A stretch of 64,000 nt of DNA from Pseudomonas sp. CHM02 (GCF_000612585.1 NZ_JFCA01000020.1:51674-115673), one strand, 5' to 3'. Numbered from the stretch's first letter, positions 1 to 10,553 are shown. A program made the numbers and translations. The notes: a model not told the origin generated them from the sequence alone.

Positions 1-788
1 TTGAGGAAGATCCAGGCGTTGAACGGGCTCAAGGTCGGGCCGGCCGTGCGCAGGAAACCGACAACTTCCTTCATCTGCTCGCTGCGACCTGCGACCACAC
101 CGCCCATGCAACGACCCTGGCCATCGATGAACTTGGTGGCCGAGTGCACGACAATGTCCGCGCCCAGCTTCAACGGCTGTTGCAGCGCCGGGGTGCAGAA
201 GCAGTTGTCGACCACCAGCATGGCGCCCTTGGCATGAGCCACTTCGGACAACGCAGCGATATCCACCAGTTCAGCCAATGGGTTGGACGGCGACTCGACG
301 AACAGCAACCTGGTATTGGCCTTGATCGCTGCATCCCAGCCGGACAGGTCCGCCAGGGGCACGTAGTCCACTTCGATGCCGAAACGCTTGAAGTACTTCT
401 CGAACAGGCTAATGGTCGAGCCGAACACACTGCGCGACACCAACACGTGGTCGCCAGCACTGCACAGGCTCATCACCACGGCCAGGATGGCAGCCATGCC
501 CGTGGCCGTTGCCACCGCTTGCTCGGCACCTTCCAGCGCCGCGAGACGCTCTTCGAACGCGCGCACCGTCGGGTTGGTATAACGCGAATAAACGTTGCCC
601 GGCACTTCGCCAGCAAACCGCGCAGCGGCGTCGGCCGCAGTACGGAACACATAGCTGGAGGTGAAGAACATCGGGTCACCGTGTTCACCTTCCGGGGTAC
701 GGTGCTGGCCGGCGCGCACAGCCAGGGTATCGAAAGCTACGCCATCGAGGTCGCTGTCCAACCGACCGGCATCCCATTCCTGACTCAT
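1..788 (-). CDS. metZ: O-succinylhomoserine sulfhydrylase, N-terminal part (runs off window)
   Basis: PLP enzyme of the Cys/Met metabolism family that makes homocysteine directly from O-succinylhomoserine and sulfide in the cytoplasm. About 262 N-terminal residues are visible, starting MSQEWDAGRLDSDLDG. The SATKFIDGQGR motif carries the PLP lysine, near residue 219, and the YSRYTNPT motif near residue 65 is typical of the family. The reading frame is open to the left edge, so the C-terminus lies outside the window. It is the last gene seen in the run trpF-accD-folC-dedD-cvpA-purF-metZ, an order conserved in pseudomonads, which supports metZ over other members of the family such as cystathionine gamma-synthase. 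Confidence 0.93.
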   Translation of the reverse strand, partial: MSQEWDAGRLDSDLDGVAFDTLAVRAGQHRTPEGEHGDPMFFTSSYVFRTAADAAARFAGEVPGNVYSRYTNPTVRAFEERLAALEGAEQAVATATGMAAILAVVMSLCSAGDHVLVSRSVFGSTISLFEKYFKRFGIEVDYVPLADLSGWDAAIKANTRLLFVESPSNPLAELVDIAALSEVAHAKGAMLVVDNCFCTPALQQPLKLGADIVVHSATKFIDGQGRCMGGVVAGRSEQMKEVVGFLRTAGPTLSPFNAWIFL

Positions 789-827
789 GCTGCGACTCCT
801 TACTCAATTCTTTATTTAAGATACAAA

Positions 828-849
828 ACCGGCCCCTCAGGGCCGGTTG
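828..849 (-). terminator. Rho-independent terminator after purF
   Basis: Read on the minus strand, the purF stop is followed directly by a 9-bp GC-rich stem (AACCGGCCC / GGGCCGGTT type arms around a four-base loop) and then TTTTG. It lies in the 65-bp gap before metZ, so metZ may depend partly on readthrough or its own promoter. Confidence 0.7.
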
Positions 850-853
850 TCAC

Positions 854-2359
854 TCAGTTGTTGTACAGATCGATGATCGCACTGACTGCCTGGGTCTTGA
901 TCTTCGACGAGTCATTGCGCGCCTGCTCGATCTTGTTCAGGTAAGCCTCGTCGACGTCACCGGTCACATACTTGCCGTCGAACACGGCGCAGTCGAACTG
1001 GTCGATCTTGATCTTGCCACCACCGACGGCTTCGATCAGGTCCGGCAGGTCCTGGTAGATCAGCCAATCGGCACCGATCAGGTCGGCAACGTCCTGGGTC
1101 GAACGGTTGTGAGCGATCAGCTCATGGGCGCTCGGCATGTCGATGCCGTACACGTTCGGGTAACGCACGGCAGGCGCTGCGGAACAGAAGTACACGTTCT
1201 TCGCACCGGCTTCGCGGGCCATCTGGATGATCTGCTTGCAGGTGGTGCCCCGTACGATGGAGTCATCCACCAGCATCACGTTCTTGCCGCGAAATTCCAG
1301 CTCGATGGCGTTGAGTTTCTGGCGTACCGACTTCTTGCGCGCAGCCTGGCCCGGCATGATGAAGGTCCGGCCAATGTAGCGGTTCTTCACGAAGCCTTCG
1401 CGGAACTTGACGCCCAGGTGGTTGGCCAGCTCCAGCGCGGCGGTACGGCTGGTGTCCGGGATCGGGATCACCACGTCGATATCATGCTCGGGACGCTCGC
1501 GCAGGATCTTCTCGGCCAGCTTCTCACCCATGCGCAGACGCGCCTTGTACACCGAAACGCCGTCGATGATCGAATCCGGACGCGCCAGGTAGACGTGTTC
1601 GAAGATGCACGGGGTGAGTTTCGGCGCTACGGCGCACTGGCGGGTGTGCAGCTTGCCATCTTCAGTGATGTACACCGCTTCGCCTGGCGCGAGGTCGCGG
1701 ATCAGGGTGAAGCCCAGCACATCCAGGGACACACTTTCGGAAGCGATCATGTACTCGACGCCTTCGTCGGTGTGACGCTGGCCGAACACGATCGGACGAA
1801 TGCCGTGCGGGTCACGGAAGCCGACGATGCCATAACCGGTGACCATGGCCACCACGGCGTAACCACCGACGCAACGGTTGTGCACGTCGGTGACGGCGGC
1901 GAACACGTCTTCTTCGGTCGGCTGCAGCTTGCCGCGCTGGGCCAGTTCGTGGGCGAACACGTTGAGCAGCACTTCCGAATCGGAACTGGTGTTGACGTGG
2001 CGCAGGTCAGATTCGTAGATCTCCTTGGCCAGCTGCTCAACGTTGGTCAGGTTACCGTTGTGCGCCAGGGTGATGCCGTAAGGCGAGTTGACGTAAAACG
2101 GCTGAGCTTCGGCCGACGTCGAGCTACCGGCAGTCGGGTAACGCACATGGCCAATGCCCATGTGCCCGACCAGGCGCTGCATGTGACGCTGGTGGAACAC
2201 GTCACGTACCAGGCCATTGTCCTTGCGCAGGAATAACCGGCCGTCGTGGCTGGTCACAATACCGGCAGCGTCCTGGCCGCGGTGCTGGAGGACGGTTAGC
2301 GCGTCATACAGCGCCTGATTGACGTTCGACTTACCGACGATACCGACGATGCCACACAT
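854..2359 (-). CDS. purF: Amidophosphoribosyltransferase
   Basis: Catalyses the first committed step of purine synthesis, PRPP plus glutamine to phosphoribosylamine. The start is set at the ATG giving MCGIVGIVG, because the catalytic nucleophile must be Cys2 after Met removal; an upstream in-frame ATG three codons earlier would bury it. The N-terminal Ntn glutaminase domain spans about residues 2-230. The PRPP-binding motif [12 protein letters not shown] sits in the C-terminal phosphoribosyltransferase domain. The length of 501 aa is normal for the family. It follows cvpA with a 41-bp gap, the same purF/cvpA pairing seen in E. coli. Confidence 0.98.
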   Translation of the reverse strand: MCGIVGIVGKSNVNQALYDALTVLQHRGQDAAGIVTSHDGRLFLRKDNGLVRDVFHQRHMQRLVGHMGIGHVRYPTAGSSTSAEAQPFYVNSPYGITLAHNGNLTNVEQLAKEIYESDLRHVNTSSDSEVLLNVFAHELAQRGKLQPTEEDVFAAVTDVHNRCVGGYAVVAMVTGYGIVGFRDPHGIRPIVFGQRHTDEGVEYMIASESVSLDVLGFTLIRDLAPGEAVYITEDGKLHTRQCAVAPKLTPCIFEHVYLARPDSIIDGVSVYKARLRMGEKLAEKILRERPEHDIDVVIPIPDTSRTAALELANHLGVKFREGFVKNRYIGRTFIMPGQAARKKSVRQKLNAIELEFRGKNVMLVDDSIVRGTTCKQIIQMAREAGAKNVYFCSAAPAVRYPNVYGIDMPSAHELIAHNRSTQDVADLIGADWLIYQDLPDLIEAVGGGKIKIDQFDCAVFDGKYVTGDVDEAYLNKIEQARNDSSKIKTQAVSAIIDLYNN

Positions 2360-2400
2360 GCGACGCAACCCCTACTTAATGAATCTTGACTGAACACAAC

Positions 2401-2958
2401 TTACTGAGGCGTTTTGGCCGGCAAGAGGTGTTCCTTGAACGGAAGATCAGCGGGTACGCTGATTCCGCTGGCCAGCCACTGACTGCTCCACCCCAGAATG
2501 AGGTTCTTGGACCAATCTGCAACCAATAGAAATTTTGGCACGAGTACCGACTCCTGCCACCACGAATCCTGCTGTACCGGCCCCAGGCTCAACAGCCCGA
2601 CCGCCACGACCACCAGCAACGCGCCACGCGCGGCGCCGAAGGCCATGCCGAGAAATCGATCGGTCCCGGAGAGGCCGGTGACACGTATCAACTCGCCAAT
2701 AAGATAATTGACCATTGCTCCCACCAGCAGCGTGGCGATGAACATGATGGCGCAGCCCGCGATGACGCGTGCCGAAGGTGTCTCGATGTATCCGGCCAGG
2801 TAGACCGACAATGAACCGCCGAACATCCAGGCTACGACTCCTGCGATGATCCAGGTCAGCAACGACAGTGCTTCTTTTACGAAGCCGCGGCTTAGACTGA
2901 TCAAAGCGGAGATGGCGACGATTGCAACGATCGCCCAATCAACCCAGGTAAATGGCAC
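2401..2958 (-). CDS. cvpA: CvpA family inner-membrane protein
   Basis: A 185-aa membrane protein of the CvpA (colicin V production) family. It begins MPFTWVDWAIVAIVAISALI and shows about four hydrophobic segments (roughly residues 5-22, 28-50, 62-85 and 103-125). The conserved SRGFVKEALSL stretch after the first segment is characteristic. The molecular role is unresolved in the family; CvpA has been linked to colicin V export and envelope stress tolerance. Its place immediately upstream of purF is the family's usual context and makes the call secure. Confidence 0.93.
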   Translation of the reverse strand: MPFTWVDWAIVAIVAISALISLSRGFVKEALSLLTWIIAGVVAWMFGGSLSVYLAGYIETPSARVIAGCAIMFIATLLVGAMVNYLIGELIRVTGLSGTDRFLGMAFGAARGALLVVVAVGLLSLGPVQQDSWWQESVLVPKFLLVADWSKNLILGWSSQWLASGISVPADLPFKEHLLPAKTPQ

Positions 2959-3063
2959 GTTTCAGCCTACGGACGGATAAGGCGGCGCATTTTAGCAGAG
3001 CGTCGGGCTATCGGTAAGCAGTGATTACGGCTGCTTTGCAAATCAACGGGTTGTACCCCTGAA

Positions 3064-3131
3064 TGTAGGAGCCCGGCTTGCCGGCGATAGCGATCTTATC
3101 GACGCCATCGCCGGCAAGCCGGGCTCCTACA
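3064..3131. repeat. REP inverted pair (REPIN-like)
   Basis: Two perfect 25-bp inverted arms, beginning TGTAGGAGCCCGGCTTGCCG on the plus strand and ending with its complement, flank an 18-bp loop. It fills the gap between cvpA and dedD. This is the typical Pseudomonas REP doublet, which could also form a hairpin in the transcript. Confidence 0.85.
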
Positions 3132-3160
3132 GGTCGGCCGCATCTCAAGCAGGGATCAAA

Positions 3161-3823
3161 TCAGCCGCGCTCAGGCTGGAAACGGGTGACGAATCCTTTA
3201 AGGTTCTGCTGACGATCCAGCAGGTCCCGCAGGCGATCGGCCTCGGCACGCTCGATCAGCGGACCGATAAACACCCGGTTCTTGCCGTCGGCGCTACGGA
3301 TGTAAGCGTTATAGCCCTGGCTACGCAGCTTCTTCTGCAAGGCGTCGGCGCCTTCGCGATTGCCCAGGCTGGCCACCTGGATCGACCAACTGATCGGCAA
3401 GCCATTCGGATCGATACGGCTCTGCCCTACGTCCGGCTTGCCCGGGGCGGCAGGTTGCGGTGCTACCGGCTTGGGTGCAGGCGCAGGCGCAGCGGGCTTG
3501 GCGGCGGCAACCGGCGCGGCAGGTGCTGGCTTGACCACTGGCACGCTGGGTTGCACCGGCATCGACGGTGCCTGCTGCGCAGCCACTTCATCATCGGTCG
3601 GTACAGGCTCTTCTTCCGGCAGCGCCTGGGGTTCAGGCACCACCACCGGCTCAACCTGCACCTGGGGCACGGCGGGCGCCTGGGGGGCGGCCGGGGCTTC
3701 GACGACGACCTGACGCTCTTCGTCCTGGCGAGAAAACAGCATCGGCAGGAAAATCACCGCCAATGCCACCAGAACCAAGGCTCCGACCATTCGCTGCTTG
3801 TATGCGCTATCCAGTAATGCCAT
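3161..3823 (-). CDS. dedD: SPOR-domain protein, DedD-like
   Basis: A 220-aa cell-division-associated protein. The ATG at 3823 gives [20 protein letters not shown] and has GGAGGAAG upstream, so I prefer it over the longer frame, which would run well into folC. One membrane anchor is seen at about residues 12-30, then a Pro/Ala/Val-rich linker (about 45-135), then a C-terminal SPOR domain (about 140-218, with SWSIQVASLGNREGADALQ) that binds denuded septal peptidoglycan. It overlaps the end of folC by 17 bp, as in the conserved folC-dedD-cvpA-purF cluster. Confidence 0.9.
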   Translation of the reverse strand: MALLDSAYKQRMVGALVLVALAVIFLPMLFSRQDEERQVVVEAPAAPQAPAVPQVQVEPVVVPEPQALPEEEPVPTDDEVAAQQAPSMPVQPSVPVVKPAPAAPVAAAKPAAPAPAPKPVAPQPAAPGKPDVGQSRIDPNGLPISWSIQVASLGNREGADALQKKLRSQGYNAYIRSADGKNRVFIGPLIERAEADRLRDLLDRQQNLKGFVTRFQPERG

Positions 3824-5114
3824 GTGCAGCTTCCTCCGTGGAGCGCCGGGCCAACCAATCAAGCGCCTCGGCAACACAATAAAATGACCCGAACAACAGA
3901 ATCTCATCTTCGGGCGTGGCAATGGCGCACTGTGCTTCAAGGGCATCGGTCACGCTTGCATACGACGTCACCGGCGCACCAAGGTTCTGCAAGGCCACTT
4001 CCAGCTCGGCGGCCGGACGGCTGCGCGGCGTATCCAGCGGCGCCACGGCCCAAGCCTGGACATTGCCCAGCAAGGGCGCAACCACGCCATCCAGGTCCTT
4101 ATCGGCCAGCAAGCCAAATACTGCAAGGCGGCGACCGACCGGCGGCATGCGCGACAAGCGTTGCGCCAGGTACTCGGCCGCATGGGGATTGTGCCCCACA
4201 TCCAGCAACAGGTTCAGGCGCTTGCCCTGCCAGTCAAGCTCACGACGATCCAGACGCCCTACCACGCGAGTCGCCAGCAAGGTGGCGGCGATCTGCTCGG
4301 CATCCCACGGCAGATCCAGCAGCAGATAGGCCTGCAGCGCGAGCGCGGCGTTTTCCATCGGCAGGTTCAGCAGCGGCAGATCGCGCAGTTCTACAGACTG
4401 ACCACGGGCATCGTGCCCACGCCATTGCCAGTGGTGTTCACCGATCTCGAGATTGAATTCCCGGCCGCGCAGGAAAAACGGGCAACCCAGCTCGCGTACC
4501 TTGTCCAGCAAGGTGTGCGGCGGTTCCAGGTCACCACACAGGGCAGGCTTGCCCCGGCGGAAGATCCCGGCTTTCTCATAAGCTACGGATTCGCGGGTAT
4601 TGCCCAGGTAGTCGGCGTGATCCACACCAATGCTGGTGACCAGCGCCAGATCGGCGTCCACCACGTTGACCGTGTCCAGACGCCCACCCAGGCCGACTTC
4701 CAGCACCACCACATCCAGTTGCGCACGCTCGAACAGCCAGAACGCCGCCAGGGTGCCCATCTCGAAGTAAGTCAGGGAAGTCTCGCCCCGGCCGGCATCG
4801 AGTGCGGCAAAGGCTTCGCAGAGCTGCTCATCCGTGGCTTCAACGCCATTGAGCTGTACGCGCTCGTTGTAACGCAGCAGGTGCGGGGAATTGTAGACGC
4901 CGACTTTCAGGCCCTGGGCCTGCAGCAGCGCCGCGACAAAGGCGCAGGTAGAGCCTTTGCCGTTGGTGCCGGTCACCGTGATCACTCGCGGCGCCGGGCG
5001 GCCCAACCCAAGGCGGGTCGCTACCTGTTGCGAGCGCTCCAGGCCCATGTCGATAGCGGACGAATGCAACTGCTCAAGGTAGGCGAGCCACTCGCCCAGG
5101 GTACGCTGGGTCAT
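3807..5114 (-). CDS. folC: Bifunctional folylpolyglutamate / dihydrofolate synthase
   Basis: Adds glutamate to dihydropteroate and to tetrahydrofolates, an ATP-dependent Mur-ligase-type reaction in the cytoplasm. The 435-aa protein has the ATP-binding loop [19 protein letters not shown] near residue 45, the [17 protein letters not shown] folate-site region and a Mur ligase C-terminal domain with DVGHNPHA. The start ATG overlaps the accD stop as ATGA, indicating translational coupling. Length and motif order are normal. Confidence 0.97.
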   Translation of the reverse strand: MTQRTLGEWLAYLEQLHSSAIDMGLERSQQVATRLGLGRPAPRVITVTGTNGKGSTCAFVAALLQAQGLKVGVYNSPHLLRYNERVQLNGVEATDEQLCEAFAALDAGRGETSLTYFEMGTLAAFWLFERAQLDVVVLEVGLGGRLDTVNVVDADLALVTSIGVDHADYLGNTRESVAYEKAGIFRRGKPALCGDLEPPHTLLDKVRELGCPFFLRGREFNLEIGEHHWQWRGHDARGQSVELRDLPLLNLPMENAALALQAYLLLDLPWDAEQIAATLLATRVVGRLDRRELDWQGKRLNLLLDVGHNPHAAEYLAQRLSRMPPVGRRLAVFGLLADKDLDGVVAPLLGNVQAWAVAPLDTPRSRPAAELEVALQNLGAPVTSYASVTDALEAQCAIATPEDEILLFGSFYCVAEALDWLARRSTEEAAHGITG

Positions 5115-6031
5115 AGGTTCGCAGGCACCGGCGGCACAACGATCGGCTCGACTTTAGGTGCGACGTAGACAGGCGTCGGCAGGCCCATCATTTGTGCCAG
5201 CAGGTTGCCCAGGCGTGGACGTAGTTCACCGCGCGGGATGATCAGGTCAATCGCGCCGTGCTCCAGCAGGAACTCGCTGCGCTGGAAGCCTTCCGGCAGT
5301 TTCTCACGCACGGTCTGCTCGATCACACGAGGGCCGGCAAAGCCGATCAGTGCCTTTGGCTCGCCGACGATCACATCACCCAGCATGGCCAGGCTGGCGG
5401 ATACGCCGCCGTAGACCGGGTCGGTCAGCACGGAAATGAACGGGATGCCTTCTTCGCGCAGACGCGCCAGTACCGCGGAGGTCTTGGCCATTTGCATCAG
5501 GGAGATCAGGGCTTCCTGCATGCGCGCGCCACCGGAGGCGGCGAAGCAGATCATCGGGCAACGGTTTTCCAGGGCGTAGTTGGCGGCGCGGACAAAGCGC
5601 TCGCCGACAATGGCGCCCATGGAACCGCCCATGAACGAGAACTCGAACGCCGACACCACGACAGGCATGCCCAGCAGCTTGCCGCTGACGGAAATCAGCG
5701 CGTCCTTCTCGCCGGTCTGCTTCTGCGCAGCGGTCAGGCGGTCCTTGTACTTCTTGCCGTCACGGAACTTGAGACGGTCAACCGGTTCCAGGTCGGCGCC
5801 CAGTTCGTTACGGCCTTCGGCGTCGAGGAAGATGTCGATGCGGGCGCGGGCGCCGATACGCATGTGGTGGTTGCACTTGGGGCAAACATCCAGGGTCTTT
5901 TCCAGCTCCGGACGGTAGAGCACCGCGTCGCAGGATGGGCACTTGTGCCACAGACCTTCAGGAACCGAGCTTTTCTTCACCTCGGAACGCATGATCGAAG
6001 GGATCAGTTTGTCTACTAACCAGTTGCTCAT
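5111..6031 (-). CDS. accD: Acetyl-CoA carboxylase carboxyltransferase subunit beta
   Basis: Beta half of the carboxyltransferase that makes malonyl-CoA for fatty acid synthesis, working with AccA. I take the ATG giving [17 protein letters not shown], a conserved N-terminus, with GAAAGAAAG upstream; this yields 306 aa. A four-cysteine zinc ribbon is visible at Cys31, 34, 50 and 53, followed by the crotonase-fold carboxyltransferase domain with the [13 protein letters not shown] motif (here SGGARMQEA). The 3' end overlaps folC by four bases. Confidence 0.97.
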   Translation of the reverse strand: MSNWLVDKLIPSIMRSEVKKSSVPEGLWHKCPSCDAVLYRPELEKTLDVCPKCNHHMRIGARARIDIFLDAEGRNELGADLEPVDRLKFRDGKKYKDRLTAAQKQTGEKDALISVSGKLLGMPVVVSAFEFSFMGGSMGAIVGERFVRAANYALENRCPMICFAASGGARMQEALISLMQMAKTSAVLARLREEGIPFISVLTDPVYGGVSASLAMLGDVIVGEPKALIGFAGPRVIEQTVREKLPEGFQRSEFLLEHGAIDLIIPRGELRPRLGNLLAQMMGLPTPVYVAPKVEPIVVPPVPANL

Positions 6032-6275
6032 GCTTTCTTTCTCCAGTACCGGTGGCTTGAACACAGCCCCGCGTATGCCCTTGAGCTAAATTCATATGTG
6101 GCGATGACACATGCTGGACGGGGTCAGACGTTCGACCGGCCTTTTCCCGCATGTATCCTCAGCCTTCCAGACAACCTGCCAGCGCAGGGTTGCCACTTCG
6201 TTTCCGGGCCACCCACAGGCGGCACCGGGCTGTTTTACACAGTGGTAGTTATGGACGGCGGCAGACTGCCAGCCG

Positions 6276-6908
6276 TCACATCCCACCGCTGCTGTTGCGC
6301 ACGGCCTGCATGAATGCGCGAATCTTGCTGTGATCCTTGATGCCCTTGCCCTGTTCTACCCCACCGCTGACATCCACGGCATACGGCCGAACCTGTTCGA
6401 TCGCTGCCCCGACATTCGTGGGGTTGAGCCCGCCGGCCAGGATGATCGGCTTGCTCAGCCCCGCGGGAATCAGCGACCAGTCAAACGCTTCGCCGGTACC
6501 GCCGGGCACGCCTTCGACATAGGTGTCGAGCAGAATCCCCCGAGCACCACCATAGGCGGCACAGGCGGCCGCGATGTCATCCCCGGCCTTTACGCGCAAT
6601 GCCTTGATATACGGGCGCTGGTAGCTTTCACATTCGTCGGGCGTCTCGTCACCATGGAACTGCAGCATATCCAGGGGTACGGCATCCAGGGTTTCGTTGA
6701 GTTCGCAGCGGCTGGCGTTGACGAACAACCCCACGGTGGTCACGAACGGCGGCAACGCGGCGATGATTGCCTGCGCCTGCAACACATTCACCGCCCGCGG
6801 GCTCTTGGCGTAAAACACGAAACCGATGGCATCTGCTCCCGCCTCGACGGCCGCCAGCGCGTCTTCTATGCGGGTAATCCCGCAAATCTTGCTGCGAACG
6901 GCTGACAT
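6276..6908 (-). CDS. trpF: Phosphoribosylanthranilate isomerase
   Basis: Third step of tryptophan synthesis, an Amadori rearrangement giving CdRP. The 210-aa TIM barrel starts [13 protein letters not shown], where Cys9 is the general base. The general acid Asp lies in [17 protein letters not shown] near the C-terminus. There are 244 bp between it and accD with no gene in them. It stands apart from the other trp genes, as is usual in pseudomonads, where it sits between truA and accD. Confidence 0.96.
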   Translation of the reverse strand: MSAVRSKICGITRIEDALAAVEAGADAIGFVFYAKSPRAVNVLQAQAIIAALPPFVTTVGLFVNASRCELNETLDAVPLDMLQFHGDETPDECESYQRPYIKALRVKAGDDIAAACAAYGGARGILLDTYVEGVPGGTGEAFDWSLIPAGLSKPIILAGGLNPTNVGAAIEQVRPYAVDVSGGVEQGKGIKDHSKIRAFMQAVRNSSGGM

Positions 6909-6972
6909 GTCGTGGAAACCTCAGGGGTTGGACCGAGAAAGTCCCGGATGGTAACAAAAGCTTTTCCGGGCG

Positions 6973-7827
6973 TCAGCCGCCAAGTTCGCTGAAACCTGTG
7001 AGGAAGTGTGGCCCGATGAAACGCTCCGGCAATTCGAACTCATCGCGGTACTCCACATCCACCAGGTACAGGCCGAACGGATGCGCCGTGACACCACCGG
7101 TCCGACGAACGCGGCTTTCCAGTACTTCCTTGGCCCACTCCACCGGGCGCTCGCCGGTACCGATGGTCATCAGCACCCCGGCAATGTTGCGCACCATGTG
7201 ATGCAGGAAGGCCCCGGCGCGGATATCCAGCACGATCATCTTGCCGTGACGGGTCACGCGCAGGTGATGGACTTCCTTGATCGGCGACTTGGCCTGGCAC
7301 TGGCCGGCACGGAAGGCGCTGAAATCATGCACACCCACCAAGTGCTGCGCGGCCTCGGCCATGCGCTCGGCGTCGAGCGGGCGATGGTTCCAGGTGATTT
7401 CTTCGTTGAGATGAGCCGGGCGGATCTGGTCGTTGTAGATCACATAGCGATAACGCCGGGCGATCGCCTTGAAGCGCGCATGGAAATGCGCCGGCATGAC
7501 CTTGGCCCAACTGACACTGACGTCATGGGGCAAATTGATATTAGCGCCCATCACCCACGCCTTCATCGAGCGTTCAGCCTGGGTATCGAAGTGCACCACC
7601 TGGCCGCAGGCATGCACGCCCGCATCGGTGCGCCCGGCGCACATCAGCGACACCGGCGAATCGGCGACTTTCGACAGCGCGTTCTCCAGGGTTTCCTGCA
7701 CCGTCAGCACGCCTGAAGCCTGACGCTGCCAGCCGCGATAGCGCGAGCCTTTGTATTCCACGCCCAGCGCGATGCGGTAAAAGCCGGCGGCCGCCATTTC
7801 GGCGGCCGGATTATCTATATTTGCCAA
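6973..7827 (-). CDS. truA: tRNA pseudouridine(38-40) synthase TruA
   Basis: Converts U38, U39 and U40 in the anticodon stem of many tRNAs to pseudouridine. The CAGRTDAGVHACGQVVHF motif holds the catalytic Asp, and ALGVEYKGSRYRGWQRQ marks the N-terminal domain. The start is uncertain: TTG at 7854, TTG at 7827 (chosen, about 284 aa) and ATG at 7797 are all in frame and none has a strong ribosome binding site. It lies between fimV and trpF as in other Pseudomonas genomes. Confidence 0.93.
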   Translation of the reverse strand: MANIDNPAAEMAAAGFYRIALGVEYKGSRYRGWQRQASGVLTVQETLENALSKVADSPVSLMCAGRTDAGVHACGQVVHFDTQAERSMKAWVMGANINLPHDVSVSWAKVMPAHFHARFKAIARRYRYVIYNDQIRPAHLNEEITWNHRPLDAERMAEAAQHLVGVHDFSAFRAGQCQAKSPIKEVHHLRVTRHGKMIVLDIRAGAFLHHMVRNIAGVLMTIGTGERPVEWAKEVLESRVRRTGGVTAHPFGLYLVDVEYRDEFELPERFIGPHFLTGFSELGG

Positions 7828-7877
7828 GAACTGAGAGCCTGATGAGTTGCGCAAAGGTGGCCATTATGCCGAATTGT

Positions 7878-7962
7878 GCGGGAGCTGGCTTGCTGGCGAT
7901 ACCATCAACTCGGTTTTACTGAAAGACCGGATCGCTTGCATCGCCGGCAAGCCAGCGCCTAC
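7878..7962. repeat. REP inverted pair
   Basis: A left arm GCGGGAGCTGGCTTGCTGGC and a right arm with GCCGGCAAGCCAGCGCCTAC flank about 36 bp. The arms are imperfect, unlike the pair near 3.1 kb. It fills the truA-fimV gap. Confidence 0.7.
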
Positions 7963-7971
7963 AAAAAGCAA

Positions 7972-7999
7972 ACGGCGACCCGAAGGTCGCCGCTTGCAT
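7972..7999 (-). terminator. Rho-independent terminator after fimV
   Basis: On the minus strand, 14 bases past the fimV stop, the stem GCGGCGACC-TTCG-GGTCGCCG is followed by TTTGCTTTTTG. The UUCG tetraloop makes this a strong hairpin. Confidence 0.8.
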
Positions 8000-8012
8000 C
8001 CCCCATCGGCTG

Positions 8013-10553
8013 TTACGCCAGCCGGCCGAGCATTTCCTTGGCCTCGCCACGCTGAGTCTCGTCACCTTCAGTCAGCACTTCGGTGAGGATGTCCCGTGCG
8101 CCGTCAGCGTCGCCCATGTCGATATAGGCCTGGGCCAGGTCGAGCTTGGTGGCAACCTCGTCGGTGCCGGAGAGGAAGTCGAATTCCGGCTCGTCATCGC
8201 CCTGTGCCGCGTCTTCCGCGGTGAACGACGGCTCGATGGACGGATGCTCCAGGCTCTGGGACAGACGATCCAGCTCGGCGTTGACATCATCCAGCTCCGA
8301 CGCGAACGCATCAGGCTGGGCGGCAGCTTCAGGCTCGTCGGCCAGGGACAGGTCGAAATCTTCCGGCAGGTCGAAGTCATCCAGGGCCGCAGGCGTCAGG
8401 GTCGGCGGCTCGACGGCCGGCACGTCCTTCATCTGGTCTTCCAGGCCCGAGAGGAAGTCGTCATCGGATTGCGCCGAAGACGGCGCATCCAGTTGCAGGT
8501 CCAGGTCGAAGTCCGACAGGTCATCCGGGCTGGCCTTGGCTTCGGTCTGCTGCTGCAGGACCGACTCGAATGTCGGCTGGTCGCCCTTGACGTCAGCCGG
8601 CGAAGCCTCTTCCAGATCGTCCAGGCTCAGATCGAAATCGGTGTCGAAAGCCTCCGGCGCAGGCGCAACCGGTTTGTCTTCGAGCAAATCCTTGACGTAC
8701 TGAGCATCCAGGGCCGCGGCAGCCACCGCAGCACTGACGCCCGCCGCCAGCACAGCCATGGCCGGGAAGCGACTCTTGAGCTGCTCGACCTGGGCATGGT
8801 TTTCACCATTGGCCACCAGTTGACGTTCCTGGGTAACGAAACCGTCCTTGTCGTTTTGCAGGCCATAGACTTCCATCAGCTTCAAACGCAGGTCGCTGCG
8901 CTTGGGCTCGTGCTTGATCGCTTGCTGCAGCACATCGGCGGCCTGGTTCAGGTGGCCACGGTCGATATGGGATTGGGCCTGGGCCAGCGCATCGCTGGCG
9001 TTTACCGGAGCCACGGCAACAGCCAGCGGCGCGAGCACGGAAGCAACGGTCGGCACCGCAACGGCCGGTGCGGCTACCGGAGCCGGTGCTGGCGCGGCGG
9101 CCAGCTTGACGTTCGGCGGCGGCACTTCCAGGCCTTCGAAGCTGTCCGGTGGCAAGTCGTGATCGATGTTCGAGCTGAACACCGGCTCTTCAGCCAGGGC
9201 CCGCGCCATACGCAGATGCTTTTCCTCTTCGAGGCGCGCGTTACGATGGCGCGCCCACAACAACAGGAGCAACAGCACCAGCAGGCCAGCCGCACCGCCG
9301 ATCACACCGAGCACGATCGGGTTGGTCAGCAGGTCATTGAATTTACCCTCGGTGCTGTCAGGCGCCGCATCGGCCTTGGCCGGCTCAGGCGCGGGCGCAG
9401 GGGTAGCTGGGGCCGCGGCTGCCGGGGCAGTAGCCGGCTCGCCGGCCAACTGCGCGGGCATCGCCGCCGTGGCCGACGCAGCCGGAACGCCCTTTTCAGC
9501 CTGCAAACGGGCGAGTTGATCGTTTTTCAGTTGAATCAGCTTTTGCAGCTTGTCCAACTGGCTTTGCAGGTCTGCCGCACGGCTTTTCAGTTCTTCGTTG
9601 TCACGACGGGTCGTGTCCAACTGTTCCTGGGTCATCGCCAGCTTGTCGCTCAGGGCCGAGCTGTCGCCGACCTTGCCTTTGGCGCCCTTCCTGGCCGCCT
9701 CGGCCGAGACCAGGCTCAAGTTGTCCTTGGTTTGGGTGCTCGCGGGCGCATTGCCCGCCTGGGTGCGCTTGGTAGCATCCAGTTGCTGCTTGCCCGCCAC
9801 CGGATTGGTGGCGGCACGCCGGCCCTGGCGCCAGGCGGCATTCTGCGCGCTCACTTCGGCAATCGCCTGGGGCTGCGGCAACGCGGTGCTTTGTACGGTG
9901 TCTGGCAGGCGCAGGACCTGACCGGTTTTCAGACGGTTGATATTGCCGTCGATGAACGCGTCCGGGTTCAGCGCCTGGATCGCCAGCATGGTCTGCTGAA
10001 CCGAAGCGCCGTTGCGGTTCTTCGCGGCAATTTCCCACAAGGTGTCACGGGATGTGGTGGTGTGCTGTGCGGATTTGCTCGCGGCAGGCGCGGTGCTGGC
10101 CGGCGCAGCCAAGCGCGGTGCCGGTGCGGCCACCGTCGGAGCCGGCTGGTCAAACTTGGCCGGGTCGAGCAAGACGCTGTAGTCACGCATCAAACGGCCA
10201 TTGGGCCATTGCACCTGCAACAGGAAGCGTACGTAGGAATCAGGCAGTGGCTTGCTGGAGGTGACGCGCACCACGCTGCGGCCGTTGGGGTTGACCACCG
10301 GGGTGAAGGTCAGGTCATCGAGAAACGCCTGGCGATCAACGCCCGCATCCACAAACGCCTGGGACGAGGCCAGGCTCGGCGTGATCTCGGAAGCCGTGAG
10401 GCCACCGACATCGAGCAATTCGATTTCCACCGCCAGCGGCTGGTTCAACTTCGACTTGAGGGTCATCTCCCCCAGCTGCAGCGCCTGCGCCATACCGGAG
10501 GACAGCGCCGAGGCGGCCGCTATTGCTAACACCAGTTTGCGAACTTGAACCAT
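8013..10553 (-). CDS. fimV: FimV family pilus assembly / polarity protein
   Basis: Inner-membrane protein that in P. aeruginosa supports type IV pilus function, twitching and polar organisation. The 846-aa form starts MVQVRKLVLAIAAASALSSG with AGGATGAGG upstream. In order: signal peptide (about 1-24), periplasmic FimV N-domain, LysM peptidoglycan-binding motif (about 165-220, DTLWEIAAKNR), a coiled coil near 310-360, one membrane helix (about 420-445, IVLGVIGGAAGLLVLLLLLLW), an acidic Asp/Glu-rich cytoplasmic region, and the C-terminal TPR-type FimV motif (DLAQAYIDMGDADGARDIL). The layout is complete. A terminator follows. Confidence 0.95.
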   Translation of the reverse strand: MVQVRKLVLAIAAASALSSGMAQALQLGEMTLKSKLNQPLAVEIELLDVGGLTASEITPSLASSQAFVDAGVDRQAFLDDLTFTPVVNPNGRSVVRVTSSKPLPDSYVRFLLQVQWPNGRLMRDYSVLLDPAKFDQPAPTVAAPAPRLAAPASTAPAASKSAQHTTTSRDTLWEIAAKNRNGASVQQTMLAIQALNPDAFIDGNINRLKTGQVLRLPDTVQSTALPQPQAIAEVSAQNAAWRQGRRAATNPVAGKQQLDATKRTQAGNAPASTQTKDNLSLVSAEAARKGAKGKVGDSSALSDKLAMTQEQLDTTRRDNEELKSRAADLQSQLDKLQKLIQLKNDQLARLQAEKGVPAASATAAMPAQLAGEPATAPAAAAPATPAPAPEPAKADAAPDSTEGKFNDLLTNPIVLGVIGGAAGLLVLLLLLLWARHRNARLEEEKHLRMARALAEEPVFSSNIDHDLPPDSFEGLEVPPPNVKLAAAPAPAPVAAPAVAVPTVASVLAPLAVAVAPVNASDALAQAQSHIDRGHLNQAADVLQQAIKHEPKRSDLRLKLMEVYGLQNDKDGFVTQERQLVANGENHAQVEQLKSRFPAMAVLAAGVSAAVAAAALDAQYVKDLLEDKPVAPAPEAFDTDFDLSLDDLEEASPADVKGDQPTFESVLQQQTEAKASPDDLSDFDLDLQLDAPSSAQSDDDFLSGLEDQMKDVPAVEPPTLTPAALDDFDLPEDFDLSLADEPEAAAQPDAFASELDDVNAELDRLSQSLEHPSIEPSFTAEDAAQGDDEPEFDFLSGTDEVATKLDLAQAYIDMGDADGARDILTEVLTEGDETQRGEAKEMLGRLA

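Noticed and set aside
1109..2236. A 375-codon plus-strand frame opposite purF
   Set aside because: Composition is that of a complementary-strand shadow; purF is intact over the same bases.
8244..10529. A 761-codon open frame on the plus strand opposite fimV
   Set aside because: It is an antisense shadow of a G/C-rich coding gene, Arg/Gln/Gly-rich with no domain, and fimV explains the region fully.
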